From assembly GCA_014529385.2 (NCBI GenBank), contig CM043968.1, positions 30,951,513 through 31,015,512 on the forward strand: a stretch of DNA of 64,000 nt. Direction: 5' to 3'. A model generated the notes under the pieces. The model had not been told where the DNA came from, ran no database searches, and saw nothing but the letters and a program-made list of their open reading frames with translations. This DNA comes from Adiantum capillus-veneris (lineage: Eukaryota > Streptophyta > Polypodiopsida > Polypodiales > Pteridaceae). The translations under genes and the position numbers were made by a program. Position 1 is the first letter of the stretch, and every line of letters starts with the position of its first letter. Positions 10,116-21,632 of this stretch are shown in pieces.

Positions 10116-10750
10116 AGACTTCTTCTCACCATACTATCATGCAGGGAACTAGGCAAATATGGATACCTAAAAGTCATCTTATCAATCAACCTCGACAGAT
10201 CTGGGTGCCTAAAAACCTGTTACACGCTACCAACGAGCCTAAGGTGGACCCATCATACCTAATCATCAACGAAAGCCACAGTTACCAAAGATGAAGTGGG
10301 TATGGCAACCAAAGTAGGAATATACACCTAAGATAGAAATGCCAACCGCACAAAGCAGACAAGTCAAAGTACGGCCAAGAAAAATGACATATCAATGGGT
10401 GCTAAAGACTCCACCGAAACCAAAGTGAGTACTAATGGGTACAAAGAATAGATCATCCGCCAAAATAATGACCACAGATTCCAGTACTCTTGCGACAACA
10501 ACTACAAATTCACAATCAAAGATGCACTCAACTGCTACAAGATTTACTCTTCAAGAGAGTTTTGACACAGAATACCTCGACATCAAAAACCCTAGAGTAC
10601 ACTACTCAAGACCCACCTCTTGCATGCATAATGTGTTTACATGCATTGACATCAAAAGCATGGTAGGGCCAATCTCGGCCATGCATAGACACAATTTTTT
10701 GCCCATGCAATAGACAACCCAAACAAAACTTTATCGTCTCGGAGGACTTG
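10116..10750 (+). other. 3' region of gypsy-A with Trp-x-Pro-Lys motifs
   Basis: Fragments in shifting frames read RQIWIPKSHL, RQIWVPKNLL and WVWQPK between about 10150 and 10310, then a Ser/Thr-rich 92-codon frame at 10435-10713. No named domain. It probably belongs to the 3' end of the element coding region. Confidence 0.4.
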
Positions 10751-10751
10751 A

Positions 10752-10770
10752 GCAAGGAGGAGGGAGACAC
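10752..10770 (+). other. Candidate polypurine tract of gypsy-A
   Basis: gagcaaggaggagggagac is almost all purine and lies after the last coding remnant, as a plus-strand primer would. The next bases (acatttaaatgtgg) could begin a 3' LTR, but no match to the 5' LTR was found. Confidence 0.35.
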
Positions 10771-11253
10771 ATTTAAATGTGGACCTAAGCGTATGAATTT
10801 CGAAGAGAAAAATGGCAATGTTTTGAAGTAATTGTGTGTTAATGCGTGAATTTCTTTTAAAAATTAGATGATATGCCTTAATTATGAGATGAATGGGGAA
10901 CGTAATATGATAACCCCTAGGAGTGCATATATTGTACATACATGTCAAAAAGCCAAAAAAAATAGTGCAATTTTTACTTGTATTGTGTGTTTTCATGCCA
11001 CAATCATGATAAAAAAGGTAAGCTACAGTATCCTCGCATGCTTTCCTTGTTGAGGTTTCTTTCCCTCTAAGCCTCCTCTGGGGAAGGTCTTCGCTCCTCC
11101 CTAGGGTGAATGGCGTCCTCCTTTCCTCATCAGCATTGTAGATAACTTCCTAACAAACTCTGGCTGAGTATAACCTTGATTCTGTGAGACAATAGCAAGA
11201 GAGTAGAGGCAATCAAGAGCAGCAAGGGCATGGACTATTGCTTGAAAATCCAC
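10771..11253. other. Unassigned AT-rich then C/T-rich spacer
   Basis: No recognisable gene. It contains possible 3' LTR remnants of gypsy-A up to about 11050, then about 200 bp of different composition (ctcctctggggaaggtcttcg) of unknown origin. Confidence 0.35.
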
Positions 11254-11322
11254 ATGAGAAGTACATCACCCTCACGCTTTACATACAATGTGCTTTCTGG
11301 TGGATTGTTATTACGAAAACCT
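11254..11322 (-). repeat. 69-bp copia RT fragment fused to gypsy-1
   Basis: Matches copia-2 at 18046-18118 almost base for base (atgagaagtacatcaccctc, then acatacaatgtgctttct). On the minus strand it encodes the segment just before the copia YVDD box (YVKREGDVLL-like). It directly abuts gypsy-1 integrase sequence, so it marks a rearrangement junction. Confidence 0.65.
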
Positions 11323-12240
11323 TGTTTGGAAAGGACCATAGTATCTTTTTGCTAGCTTAGCATAATACTTTAGATGGCCCGTAGGATTTTTGCCCATCAT
11401 TCGCCTTACTCAAGCCTTAGGAAACTTAAGTAAGATGCGATCATTTTATTTGAACGTTAAGGCCCTTCTGTGCTTGTCAGTAACAGCTTTTTTCCTTTGT
11501 TGAGAGATGGATATAGCCTCCTTAATCTTTTGAAAAGATTCTTGTAGGTAACGGCTATACTCATCAGCAGCGAAGATCTTCCCATGTACTTTGAGTAGCA
11601 AGGGACTTTTTGGTCTTCTCTTAATGATCTCAAAAGGTGCTTTCCCATAGAAGTATGTACAGTATTATTGTAGGCATACTCTACAAGAGGTAAGTACTTT
11701 TCCCATTGTGAGCATTGATCTACTTCGGAAACATAAGTCTTGAGTAGATCAAGTATCGTAAGATTGGCTATCTCACTTTGGCCATCCGTTTGTGGGTGAT
11801 AGGCCGAAGAGAAATTCAATCTTGTTTCTAGATTTTCAAAGAGAACTTTCCAAAAGTTACTGGTCATTCTAGGATCTCTATATGACACGATGGATGTTGG
11901 TAATCCATGGTGTTTGAAAATCTGAGATATGAAGAGAGTTGCCATTTGGTGTATCTTAATAGTCTTTTTGACACGAATAAAGTGTGCTTGATTGCTAAAC
12001 CAGTCGACTATTTTCCATATTCCCATATTCCATGGATAGACTTGGGTAATCCAAATATGAAATCCATGGATATACTCTCCCATGGTGAATTTGGAATAGG
12101 CAATGGCTGGAGTGATCCAGGTTGCTTCCCTCTATCATACTTGGTCTTTTGGCATACTACACATTTTGAAACATACTCTTGTATGTCCACTTTCATGGTA
12201 GGCCAATGGAAATACGTCTCTACTCCTCAAAAAGTAGGTT
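11323..12240 (-). pseudogene. Gypsy-1 integrase
   Basis: Reading leftwards from 12240: zinc-finger end CVVCQKTKYDRG, the core start ESISMDFIFGLPKS (first catalytic Asp), then in 12083-11457 WFSNQAHFIRVKK, TSIVSYRDPRM (canonical VSDRDP, here with Asp changed to Tyr), and SAYHPQTDGQSEIAN with the catalytic Glu. The C-terminal end is recognisable to 11323 (AKLAKRYYGPF). Frameshifts at about 12000-12090 and stops near 11400 break it. Confidence 0.85.
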
Positions 12241-12990
12241 GAATACCTCTATGCCCCGCATAGGGAGGAGCATGGGATTCATACATAACTTTCTCACGAA
12301 GGGAATGGGTAACACATAGCCTATTGTTGTGGAGAAGATAACCATCCTGCAAGGTGAATGGTTCCTCTTTCTTCCCCAAAGCAAGGGCTGACAATATGTC
12401 TCTAAAGTCAAGGTCAGTAGCATACTCATCTATAATAGAAGATAGATCATTGTGAGTAGCTATAGACATCGAATTAACTTTTGGTCGTCGTGTGAAATTG
12501 CATCGGCCACCCACTTGATTGTGCTTACCAGCAATGTGAGCAATATGGAAATTAAATTGCAAAAGAAAATTTTCCCACCTCATTTGTTTGTTGGAAAGCT
12601 TGGTTTGCATCATGAAATACTTGAGACTTTGGTGGCCGGTTCGTAGAATAAATGGAGTCCCCAATAGGTAGTGCTTCCATGTGTCTAGGACATGTAGAAC
12701 AACTAAAAGCTCTTTCTCATAAATGCCCAAGACTCATTCATCTATATTGAGCCTTCGGCTCTCATATGCTATGGCATGCCCTTCTTCAAGCAAAACTGCT
12801 CCAAGGCAATCACCACAAGCATCACATTGGACCTCAAATGGCTTTGAGAGATCCGGAAGAATGAGGACTGGTTGGAAGTTCAGCTTCTCCTTGAGCTTAT
12901 CAAAAGCATTTTGCTCCTTAGTAGTCCATACATACTTAACATTTTTCTTAGTTAAGTTATGTAGTGGTCCTGCTATTTGAGAGAATTTAG
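12227..12990 (-). pseudogene. Gypsy-1 RNase H and linker
   Basis: KPFEVQCDACGDCLGAVLLE holds the catalytic Asp region, followed by IAYESRRLN, YEKELLVVLHVLDTWKHYLL and FILRTGHQSLKYF. Then comes the linker HIAGKHNQV, a decayed ADALSRR (here GGRCNFTRR), and the integrase HHCC start (PPYAGHRGIQ). A stop at about 12732 splits it. Confidence 0.82.
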
Positions 12991-13831
12991 CTATGAAGCG
13001 TCTAGAGTATGCGTACATACCAACAAAGCTTCTTAGCTCATGTAGATTCCTTGGATTCGGCCATGCTTTTATTACCTCTAACTTTGATGGATCCATACCA
13101 TCTTGAGAGATAATATGATCTAGGTATTGAATCTCTTGAAGGAAAAATTTGCTTTTCTTTTGGTTGAGAAAAAGCTTGTTCTCCCTCAATGCTTGAAAAA
13201 TCACTTGGAGATGTTGTTTATGTTCCTCCAAAGACTTGGAGTAGATGATGATATCATCAAAGAACACTTCAGTGAATTTGTGGTAAGGTCAAAAAAAATT
13301 ATCCATTAGACGATTGAACGTGGCTGGTGCTTTAGTCAAGCCAAAAGGCATGACTAGATATTCATAGAGACCAAACATTGTGCAAAAGGCGGTCTTTAAG
13401 ATATCTTCATCCACTATCCTTATTTGATGATAGCCACTTTTAAGGTCAATCCTACTGATGTAGGTAGAGCCTTGTAGCTTATCAAATAGATCTTCTACCC
13501 GAGGCACGAAAAATCTATTTTCGATAGTGATATGGTTTAGTGCTTGATAGTCCACACACATACGGTATGTACCATCTTTCTTTCACACTAAAAGGGTTGG
13601 AGAACAAAAGGGAGAGGAACTAGACCTCACAATCCCTTTGTCTACTGATTCATGTACTTGCCTCATGATCTCCTCTTGTTGAGCTTGAGAGACTCGATAA
13701 GGAGGCTTGTTAGGCGGTGAGCTTCCTAGAAGGAGCTCAATGGGATGGTCATCATCCCCTCGTTTTGGAGGTAAGTCCATAGGGATATCATCGATGAACA
13801 CATCTTGGAATCCTTTTATAAAATTAGACAA
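12991..13831 (-). pseudogene. Gypsy-1 reverse transcriptase
   Basis: From 13831: QDVFIDDIPMDLPPKRG and PIELLLGSSPPNKPPYR lead into RT, then MCVDYQALNHITIENRFF, RIDLKSGYHQIRI (first catalytic Asp), the stretch around VMPFGLTKAPATF, and [15 protein letters not shown] with the DD pair at about 13262-13257. It is split by stops or frameshifts near 13565 and 13285. Confidence 0.87.
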
Positions 13832-13840
13832 GTCTAACTC

Positions 13841-15448
13841 TTATTGATTCCTACCATTTAGATTTGATGAAACATTAAGATCTTTTAGAGACTCTTTGAC
13901 AAAAATCATGTACGTAGAAACTGAGCTCTTCATTGATTTATCAAAAGCAAGAGGATTTACTAGTGGAATAGTGCGACCACGCTCACTAGCATCTATATGC
14001 ATGTTCTTTCCCCTGTAGGTGAAGTAGATTCTCCTTTCAAGGAACTTCATATTGGCAGCCATGTGATCAAACCATGGTGCCCCTAGGATAGCATCATCTT
14101 GGAGAGGAGAGATGAAAAAGTCTTCTTTGTCAACATAGCTTTGGACATGAAGCCTCAACTTCCCAATCAAGGGAGTAACGGAGGCTTGTTGTCCCTTGAA
14201 AGCTGTGTCAGCCATTACCATATCTCCCATCTCAAAAGCTTGAATGCCCAACTTGGTGGCCAACTCCGTTGATATGAATTTGTGAGTAGAGCCAGGGTCA
14301 AACAAGATGAAAGCATCATGCTTTCTTACCTTTCCCCAAGCATAGGAAAGGGATGATCCTTTGCAATGAACATCCTCTTTTGGAGCTTCGATGGTGGAAG
14401 CCCTAGGAGTCTCATTTGCGAGCATTCTTTTTGGGGCAAGAACGATTGCCATGTCCTTGCTCCCCACACTTGAAACACTTATGGTCCTTGCAAAAAGCTT
14501 CAAGACCTTCGGAGAGAGTTTGTTTTTGCCTTTGTAAACTCCCTTCTGCTTGGACCACTTGTTGTTGCTGGAAGTGCCTTGGGAAGAATTTTGAGCATTT
14601 ATTTTCCCCTTTGCATCATTTTTGTCTTTGTTTTCCATGGGCTTGACATTCCGTCTAGCCCCTTGATGGAAATTGATGCGTGAAGCAACCATGGTGTGAT
14701 GGATTACTTCGGTGATAGAATTAGGCCATTGAGAGTTGATGTAGCCGGCCATCTCTTCAACTAATCCCGAAGAGAATTGTTGCTTTTGCTCAGCAAAGTC
14801 TATCTTTTGAAAGACAGTAGCCTTGAGATGTAAATTCCAAAACTTGTCTACATACTTGTGGATAGACCCATGAGAGAGAAGCTTCAAGATGCGCCATTCG
14901 GTAAGCACTTTGTCCTTTGCATCACTTGCAAAGAATTGCTTCATGATGGAAACTCGTAGATTTTTCCATGTCTTTGGGGCTTCGTCGTTGCCACGAAGGC
15001 TAGCCCACCATTGACGAGCTGATTTTTGGAAGTGCATAGCTACATGGTGTAGCTTGGAGGACTCCATGAAGCCCTCGTCTCCAAAGCATATCAAATTGTT
15101 GGATGAAGACCAACACTTTGTCGGTAGCACCAAAGGTGCCATCATAGGTGAGAAAAGAGATACTCTTTCCTCCCTCTTTGAACTTCTTTAGCTTTTGTGA
15201 CCTTTGCCATGTAGGGTATGATTTAAAATGTCCTCCCCTCTTGTATTCTCTAGGAGAATAGCCATAGCGTTTGTTGGAAGAGGAGGAAGGTAAGAAAGAA
15301 GGAGAAGAGGGTGACCTCTTTCTAGCCCTTTTCTTCCTTTGTTTACTTTCTTCCCTTTTGGAATGACTAGAAGAAGGACTATGTGTTGATCTTTTCCTCT
15401 TGGGAGGAGTGAGCGATCGTCTAGACCGCAGTCTTCGTGGAGCCACAT
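13841..15448 (-). pseudogene. Gypsy-1 gag and protease
   Basis: The start is taken at the ATG near 15446 (MAPRRLRSRRSLTPPKRKR), an Arg/Ser-rich N-terminus. A frameshift near 15080 leads into the gag core (HVAMHFQKSARQWWASLRG, FVDKFWNLHLKA-like), a Lys/Asn-rich linker, and then a zinc-knuckle region whose cysteines are disrupted by a frameshift near 14500; gypsy-2 still shows them. Protease: FILFDPGSTHKFIS, where the expected D-S/T-G has become D-P-G, so it should be inactive. ISPLQDDAILGAPWFD is the distal protease motif. Confidence 0.85.
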
Positions 15449-15644
15449 CTTCGGAGGAACTTAAAGTTTTATTGCTTTCTTGTTCTTTAAATTCCTCCTC
15501 TCATATGGGAGAGAGTATTCTTTTGGGGTCTCTTCAAGAGGCCTCCTAAGCTCTCTCTCCTCTTGGAGAGGAAGGGAAATCCCATAAGCGCGAAGTTGTT
15601 GTGTAACTTTGGCTTGCAAAGCAGGGCTGCCCATAACTTGCAGA
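15449..15644 (-). other. Gypsy-1 leader remnant
   Basis: Matches the leader/gag upstream region of gypsy-2 (about 52870-53065), including ggcttgcaaa(a/g)cagggctgcc. It stops abruptly at the inverted RT fragment, so about 500 bp of leader present in gypsy-2 is missing. Confidence 0.6.
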
Positions 15645-15808
15645 CCGCGTTTTGCACAATGTTTGGTCTCTATGAATATATAGTCATGCCTTTTGGCTTG
15701 ACTGATGCACCAACCACGTTCAATCATCTAATGGAGAAAATTTTTAGACCTTACCGCAAATTCACTAGAGTGTTCTTTGATGATATCATCATCTACTCCA
15801 AGTCTTTG
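15645..15808 (+). repeat. Inverted 164-bp RT fragment abutting the primer site
   Basis: Opposite in orientation to the rest of gypsy-1. The plus strand reads [20 protein letters not shown], then [11 protein letters not shown] and [13 protein letters not shown]. This is the same RT segment found on the minus strand at about 13250-13410 and 50640-50810. It ends exactly in the remaining primer-binding site (tgatacca at 15807-15814), where the normal leader should be. Confidence 0.85.
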
Positions 15809-15815
15809 ATACCAA

Positions 15816-16777
15816 TGTAATGGAATTGGCCTAATAACTTGAGAGTAGCGGAAATTAATGAGAGTACTTTTGAAAAATTACTTTGTGAGTATAGCGGGTG
15901 AATGTAATTGAAGATAGCAACTTAAACATAGCAATTAGTTAACTTGCCATGAACAATACTTTTGCAAGAGAGAATTTAGAGAACATGAAAACAGTTGAGG
16001 ACCGGATTTATGTGGAGCCGGTCCCCCTTCAATAGGCATTTGTATTATGATTTCTCCCATTAAGAGAGACTTGTTACAATACCATCTTTGTGTTCCTTGT
16101 GACCTAGGTGATGCAATGAAGATGGAAAGCTTCATGCATCACAAGCATAACATAAACTTTGTGGAAAGCTTTAACTATCGCAAGCCTCAGTTCAAGACCT
16201 CAAACACCTTCAAAGGTGGAGAGAGCTAGCAGGGAATGAGGGTAGGGAAGAGGAAGAAGAAATATTTCATAGGAGAAAGAATTAGTTCCTCACTTATCAT
16301 CACTCTTCTTGATAGCATACATAATAGCATAGTGATGAAGATGGAGAAGATGGCAAGCTTAAGCATTGAAGCATGGCTCTTGGTTGGGTTGTACAAGTTT
16401 GCAACCAGTCTTCATTGAAAATGCATACAACTTGACCAATGAGGTGGGAACACATCATAATGCAACTCAAGCTTATCCTACACTTGTCCTAGCTTACCTT
16501 GAATGAAGAACTCTCCCTCCCCACTTTGGACTCTTCTTGGCAAGTAGAGACACCACACATACTTGTTAAGTTCGCACAAAGCAAGTGTGTGCTACTTTGG
16601 ACATGTGGCCTAACCAAGCTTAGTAAACAAAGACTAGAGTCATCTGACTAAATGAGGAAGGGCTGATCCAACCTTAGTCTTTGGTTTTTCCATTTTATAT
16701 ATTAAAAACCATAAACTTACTCTTTTATTAATTAGCTCGGGTGCAAGACCTTTGCACAAACCTTGGAGGCTTATGAA
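15816..16777 (-). repeat. Gypsy-1/3 LTR, left part (split by copia-2)
   Basis: Starts tgtaatgg (the CATTACA end of the LTR on the minus strand) next to the residual primer site. The first ~570 bp match gypsy-2's LTR at 53597-54170 closely, with the same phrases (gaggaccgga, ctagcagggaatgagggtag). It then continues to the copia-2 insertion point. The rest of the LTR resumes at 21960. Confidence 0.75.
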
Positions 16778-17005
16778 TGTTGGAACTAGAGTTGGAGGGA
16801 AATGCACACAGCTTCTAGAGAAGATGAAGAAAGCTCAAGGCACACAGCAGAGAGTGTATTACTTAGTGTGCATTGGAAAGATAGATAGCCCTAGAGTGAT
16901 GGACGTATATACAATGCACGAGGGGAAAACCTCCTAAAGAGGAGAAAAATGCCCCGGCGGTCCTAGTGTGTTCACACACATCACTACCACATGTATATGG
17001 TAACA
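16778..17005 (-). repeat. 3' LTR of copia-2
   Basis: Plus-strand ends TGTTGGAA...GGTAACA, 228 bp. It lacks the extra ~94-bp duplication present in the right LTR but otherwise aligns with it along its length. Confidence 0.9.
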
Positions 17006-17018
17006 ACTCCTCCCTAGG
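17006..17018 (-). other. Polypurine tract of copia-2
   Basis: Minus strand CCTAGGGAGGAGT sits immediately before the 3' LTR, as expected for plus-strand priming. Confidence 0.65.
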
Positions 17019-18330
17019 AGTGATGCGGTGAATGAGGGCTGGCACGAAGAGTAAAGGGAAGTTCCATGCCCTGACAGGATCAGTCCACAAAAGAGAGCAA
17101 GCCCAAAGATTTGAGGAAAGCTTCGAACTTCTCACGAGACAATGCCTTTGTGAAAAGATATGCAAGGTTGTCCTATGGTGTTGGCACATAAGCCAAGCTA
17201 ATCTCTCCTGTTGTGAGCCTCTCCCTGACATAGTGGTAATGTACCTCAATGTGCTTTGCGAGCATGCAAAACTGGGTTCCTCGCAAACTGCCAATGCGCT
17301 TTGACTGTCATTGTAGATGATGTTGGCAATGTCTTGTCCAACACCCAGATCAACCTGAAGGTGTCTGAGCCATACGCACTCAATCGTAGATGTGAATACT
17401 GCCTTGTACTCAGCTTCACAACTAGAAGTGGCCACATTAGCCTGCTTCTTACTCAACCATGAAATACATGAACTGCCAAGCATGAAATGAAAACCACTTG
17501 TGGACACTCGCATGTCATAACAACGAGCCCAATCTGAGTCCGAAAAAGTACGTGAATCTGGCCACAATGATCCCCCCTTGAAATAAAAGAAGCCAAGATG
17601 CAAAGTGCCACTCAAGTAGCAAAAAATCATCTTGACTGCCTACCAATGCTTAGACCCTGGGCTATGCATAAATCTGCTGACTTGTGAGACTGTAAACTGA
17701 ATATCCGGCCTCGTGTTGCATACAGAAATGAGGCAGCCATCAGTTTGGTAAAGAGTGACATTAGCAGGATCACCAGCATCATTTAGACTCAACTTCAAAC
17801 CTGTTTCCATGGGAGTGGCAATAGGTTTGCAATCCTCAAGTCCAAACTTACATAGCAATGTCTCTATGTAACTTTTCTGACACAAGGAAATACCACCATC
17901 ACACTGCTTAAACTGTATGCCCAAGTAATGATGCAACGTCCCCAAATTTTTCATCTTGAAAGTAGCATTCAAATCAGCCTTAAATTCAGCAATATGTGCC
18001 TCATTGGGACCAATGATCAGCAAATCATCCACATAGAGAACAACAATGAGAAGTACATCACCCTCACGCTTGACATACAATGTGCTTTCTATTGGATTGT
18101 ATTAAGAAAGCCTCATTTGACCAAATGAGTGTCAGCTTTCTCATACCAAGCACAAGGAGGTTGCTTCAACCCATACAATGCCTTCTTATATCTGCACACT
18201 TTGTCCTCTTGTCCTTTCTTGACAAAACCGTGAGGCTGTGTTACATAGACTTCCTCAAAAATGTCACCATTCAAGAAAGCAATAACAATATTGCATTGAT
18301 GGACATCACAACCAAAGGGAGTTGCCAATT
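17019..18330 (-). pseudogene. Copia-2 reverse transcriptase and RNase H
   Basis: RT in two frames: 18328-18113 (VHQCNIVIAFLNGDIFEEVY, YKKALYGLKQPPCAWYEK) and 18080-17640 (LYVDDLLIIG with the catalytic DD, then MKNLGTLHHYLGIQF and NTRPDIQFTVSQVSRFMHS). RNase H at 17630 to about 17160: TFSDSDWARC, STSGFHFMLGSSCISWLSKK, SSCEAEYKAV and IIYNDSQSAL. A break of about 30 bp near 18090 and a stop at 17640 separate the parts. Confidence 0.87.
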
Positions 18331-19817
18331 CACATAGAAAACGAACATTACTTATACAACAAGTGGGAGCAAAAGTTTCTTCATAATCTATGCCTTTCTA
18401 TTGCACATAGCCTTTTGCAAGAAGTCGAGCCTTATGGCGATCAACCTCACCACCCGGATTGCCTTTCAACTTTTAAACCCACTTTATACCAATGGCCTTT
18501 TTGCCATGAGGCAAATCACATAAAGTGCATGTGTCGTTTTCTATAAGTGCATCATATTTTGATTGCGTGGCAGCCATCCAATTTTTTTGAATTTTGTGCT
18601 TCATCAAAAGATAGAGGTTCCTCTATATCACATAAGCTAGACACAGCCAAGCATAACAATCTGATGCATAAGAGGCATGGCGAGAACCTGAACAGTATGG
18701 CTAGACAAAGGTGCATCCAATTTACTGTCACGCAAAGTGTGCACCAACCATTTTGGCATACCTCTAGCCTGCTCATTTTCAGCCCTTTCCTCATCAAACA
18801 TCATGTACATTTGCATCAATAATAGACTGATATGTAACATTTTTAGAAAACCCCATAGGGTGTACATTTGCCTCATTTGAATTTACATTCAAAATTCCAC
18901 CACTAAAAAGAGTCAATAAACTGTCATAAATGTCCTGTGATCTTACATTACTATCTCTAGTACATGACAGCAAAGGCTGAACAGAATCTTCCACAAACAC
19001 AACATCATGTGAGACCAAAATACGCTTTGTTTGCGGATGGAACAACCTGTAACCTTTGCTTTCAGCAGTATAAGCAACAAAAATACATTTGACAGCCTTA
19101 TCATATATCCAATTTTTGCCGATGCACTTGTGGCACTAAACCATAAGCCAATCAGCCAAAAGCACACATGTGCTCAATAGATGGCTTTCTATCATGCCAT
19201 GCTTCATATGGATTCATAGACTACAACGCTTTTGTAGGACACCTTTTGAGTACATAAGTGGCAGACATGACAGTCTCCAACCAAAACGAATGTGGTAAAG
19301 CTTGACTCTTGACCATACATCGTGCCATTTTTGTAAGAGACCTGTTTTTCCTCTCAGTGACACCATTTTGCTAAGGCGTATACGGCACTGTACATTGGTG
19401 TTTTATCCCATGACTAGCCAGAAATGCATTAAATTCATGAGACATATACTCCCCCCCTCGATCGGAACGGAGGGTGCCCATAGTACATTTCGAGACATTT
19501 TTAGCCATAACAAGAAATTGCTTGAAGCACAACACTTCGGACTTAGCTTTCAACGGATATATCCATGCATGAACGGAGTAGTCATCAATGAAAGTCACGA
19601 AGTACAAGTAATTTCCTAAGGATGGAGTTTGCATAGGCCCACAAACATCACTATGCACAAGTTGCAATCTGCATGTAGCACGACTGACCCTCCTTTGGAA
19701 ACTTAGCATACTACATTTTACCCAAAATACAACCTTCACAAACGTGTTTGGCAGATGCTTCAAGAGGTGGCAAAGAAGCAACAATATCATATTTTTGCAA
19801 ACGCAGCAAACTGGCAA
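18331..19817 (-). pseudogene. Copia-2 integrase and integrase-RT linker
   Basis: Integrase core in 19817-19371: LVHSDVCGPMQTPSLGNYLY, FIDDYSVHAWIYPLKAKSEV and TLRSDRGGEYMSHEFNAFLA, with the first two catalytic aspartates. A stop follows VPYTP, where the copia QQNG...E motif belongs, and the rest is scattered in frames to about 18340. The region 18350-19360 holds the C-terminal and linker parts, with many stops. Confidence 0.8.
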
Positions 19818-20390
19818 AACTCAGATGCCCAAAATGTGCATGCCACAGTTTTTCATCTGAAACAACCCTTGAATCTGCAACTGCATTTGCAAAATTTTAT
19901 CCACACTTGTCATACAAAGTGAGCTTATACAACCCATGACACAAAAGGCCAGATGCAACAGTTTCATCACCAAAATTGAGATCATGAACTGTACATCTAT
20001 CATCCACAAATTTGACTACGAGACCAAGTCTAGTAAGTGCAAATATAGACAAAAATTTCTTTTTTATCCCAAGTACATACAATGCATCAACAAGTGTGAA
20101 AGAACTGCCACTTGTAGCAGTAAGCACAATCTTTCCAACTCCTTGAACAGGATAAGAGGCATCATTGGCACAAGTCACTGTATTCCCATGAGGGACAGAC
20201 TCAATAGAGGTAAACAAATCACGATGTGAGGTAATGTGCTTTGTAGCACCACTATCAAAATACCACACATGTGAATCTGCAACAACTGACATACATGCAT
20301 CATGGACAATAGGATCATAAGTGAACTCTACACTAAATGCCCATTCTGCATCAACATGAGCATCACAATCTCCTTTGCCAAAAGACTCTA
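19818..20390 (-). pseudogene. Copia-2 protease and pre-integrase region
   Basis: From 20292: VWYFDSGATKHITSHRDLF gives the copia protease active site DSGA intact, then GNTVTCANDASYPVQGVGKI and FTLVDALYVLGIKKKF, the normal strand order of the copia protease. The zinc-binding start of integrase follows but is interrupted. Confidence 0.85.
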
Positions 20391-21440
20391 CAATCCCTGC
20401 ACTTGTATTGGACCGGATCCAGTCTCTTTCTTCTTAGCCTCTTTTGCCTTCAATTTTGGACACTTCTTAATCAAGTGATCATTAGATTTACAATAACGGC
20501 AATGCATCTTCTTTTTGCCCTTATCACCAAAATTGCTAGACAAAGTGTTGCCAGGAGAAGCATTAGGAATAGAAGTTTTGCCATTTGCAACAGAACCATA
20601 AGAAGTGGTTACAATGCTGTTCTCACCTTTTCTTTGAGCTGCGATAAAAGCTTGTTCAACTACACACTGCCTAGTCTTGTTTTTTCTAGAAAGTGACTCT
20701 TGCAACATCAATGTGTATAATGTATCAAACTTGACAACTTCAAGATCTCCTTGGGTCATAAGTCTCCAAGTACTAGCAAAAGTCTGGTAAGAATCTGGGA
20801 AAGCATCAAGAACAGTATGCACAAGTGAACTGACATAAATGACTTCTCCTACAGAAATTAGTTTCATTAACATCCTTGACACCAGTAAGGAAAGTGTCCA
20901 TTTCATCTTCCTCATACAAATTCTTCAATTCCAGTTCTTTACGCAGCAAAGCAATTTTAGCCTCATTGAGGCTTGTCTAAAGACCTATCCCAAGCCCGTA
21001 TTGCAGATTTTGTTGAACGGATGTGAGAAGTGATAGTGCGCTTCACAGACAATGCAATCAATGCATGAGCCTGTGCATCTCTTACATCTCAATGAGCCTG
21101 CTCAACCGTAGGCAAAACAGCTCTGACAGTAGCAACCCTGGCAGCAAAACCTAGAGCATCCTCAACATCGCCTGCATCCACAGTATCATAACGTAGATCA
21201 ATGCCCTACACAATGTTCCAAACTCCCTTTGATACAAGTACATGTTGCATCATGTAAGCCCACATAGGGTAATTGTCCCCATCCAATCTATCCTCAACAA
21301 CAAATAAACATCTTGAACACATTTGTGTTGTTGTTAGCAATGGAAAATGCATGCACCTGATGTGAAAACTACCCAAAATGAGAATAAACTGAGTGAGACT
21401 AGCACGTGCTATATAGAACAACCCGCAGTTGACTGTATGG
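20388..21440 (-). pseudogene. Copia-2 gag
   Basis: The N-terminal part is near 21300-21206 (DRLDGDNYPMWAYMMQHVLV). The central and C-terminal part is an open frame 20915-20388 with VHTVLDAFPDSYQTFASTW and a CCHC zinc knuckle CRYCKSNDHLIKKC near 20518-20477. Stops lie between the two parts. Confidence 0.85.
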
Positions 21441-21612
21441 GACCTATTATGTAGTAATTTGCACTAACAAAAATTCATCACAAAATGATAAAATTGCCTG
21501 TGCAGACTTGGTTGTAGCGGAAACGAAGGTTGAAATGAACCAAAGCTCATTGAAATATGAGAAAACAAGCAATGGTGTTCTGGCGACGCTGGCGACTAAG
21601 CCCGAGAGGACA

Positions 21613-21630
21613 TGACCTGCTGTGATACCA
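21613..21630 (-). other. Primer-binding site of copia-2
   Basis: Minus strand TGGTATCACAGCAGGTC, the initiator tRNA-Met site with one change from TGGTATCAGAGC, two bases inside the 5' LTR. Confidence 0.8.
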
Positions 21631-21632
21631 AT

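Larger units (their letters stand above)
11323..15806 (-). mobile_element. Gypsy-1: internal region of a Ty3/gypsy element
   Basis: Minus-strand internal region in the order gag, protease, RT, RNase H, integrase, truncated in the integrase C-terminus at the left. The 5' LTR starts at 15816 and its primer site is largely lost to an inverted RT fragment. A closely similar copy (gypsy-2) lies at 49940-53577, and a related copy with a chromodomain (gypsy-3) at 22490-23784. This supports assigning the family to the chromoviruses. Confidence 0.85.

Noticed and set aside
17032-17462. Plus-strand frames within copia-2 RNase H
   Set aside because: Antisense shadows; the minus strand carries clear RNase H motifs.
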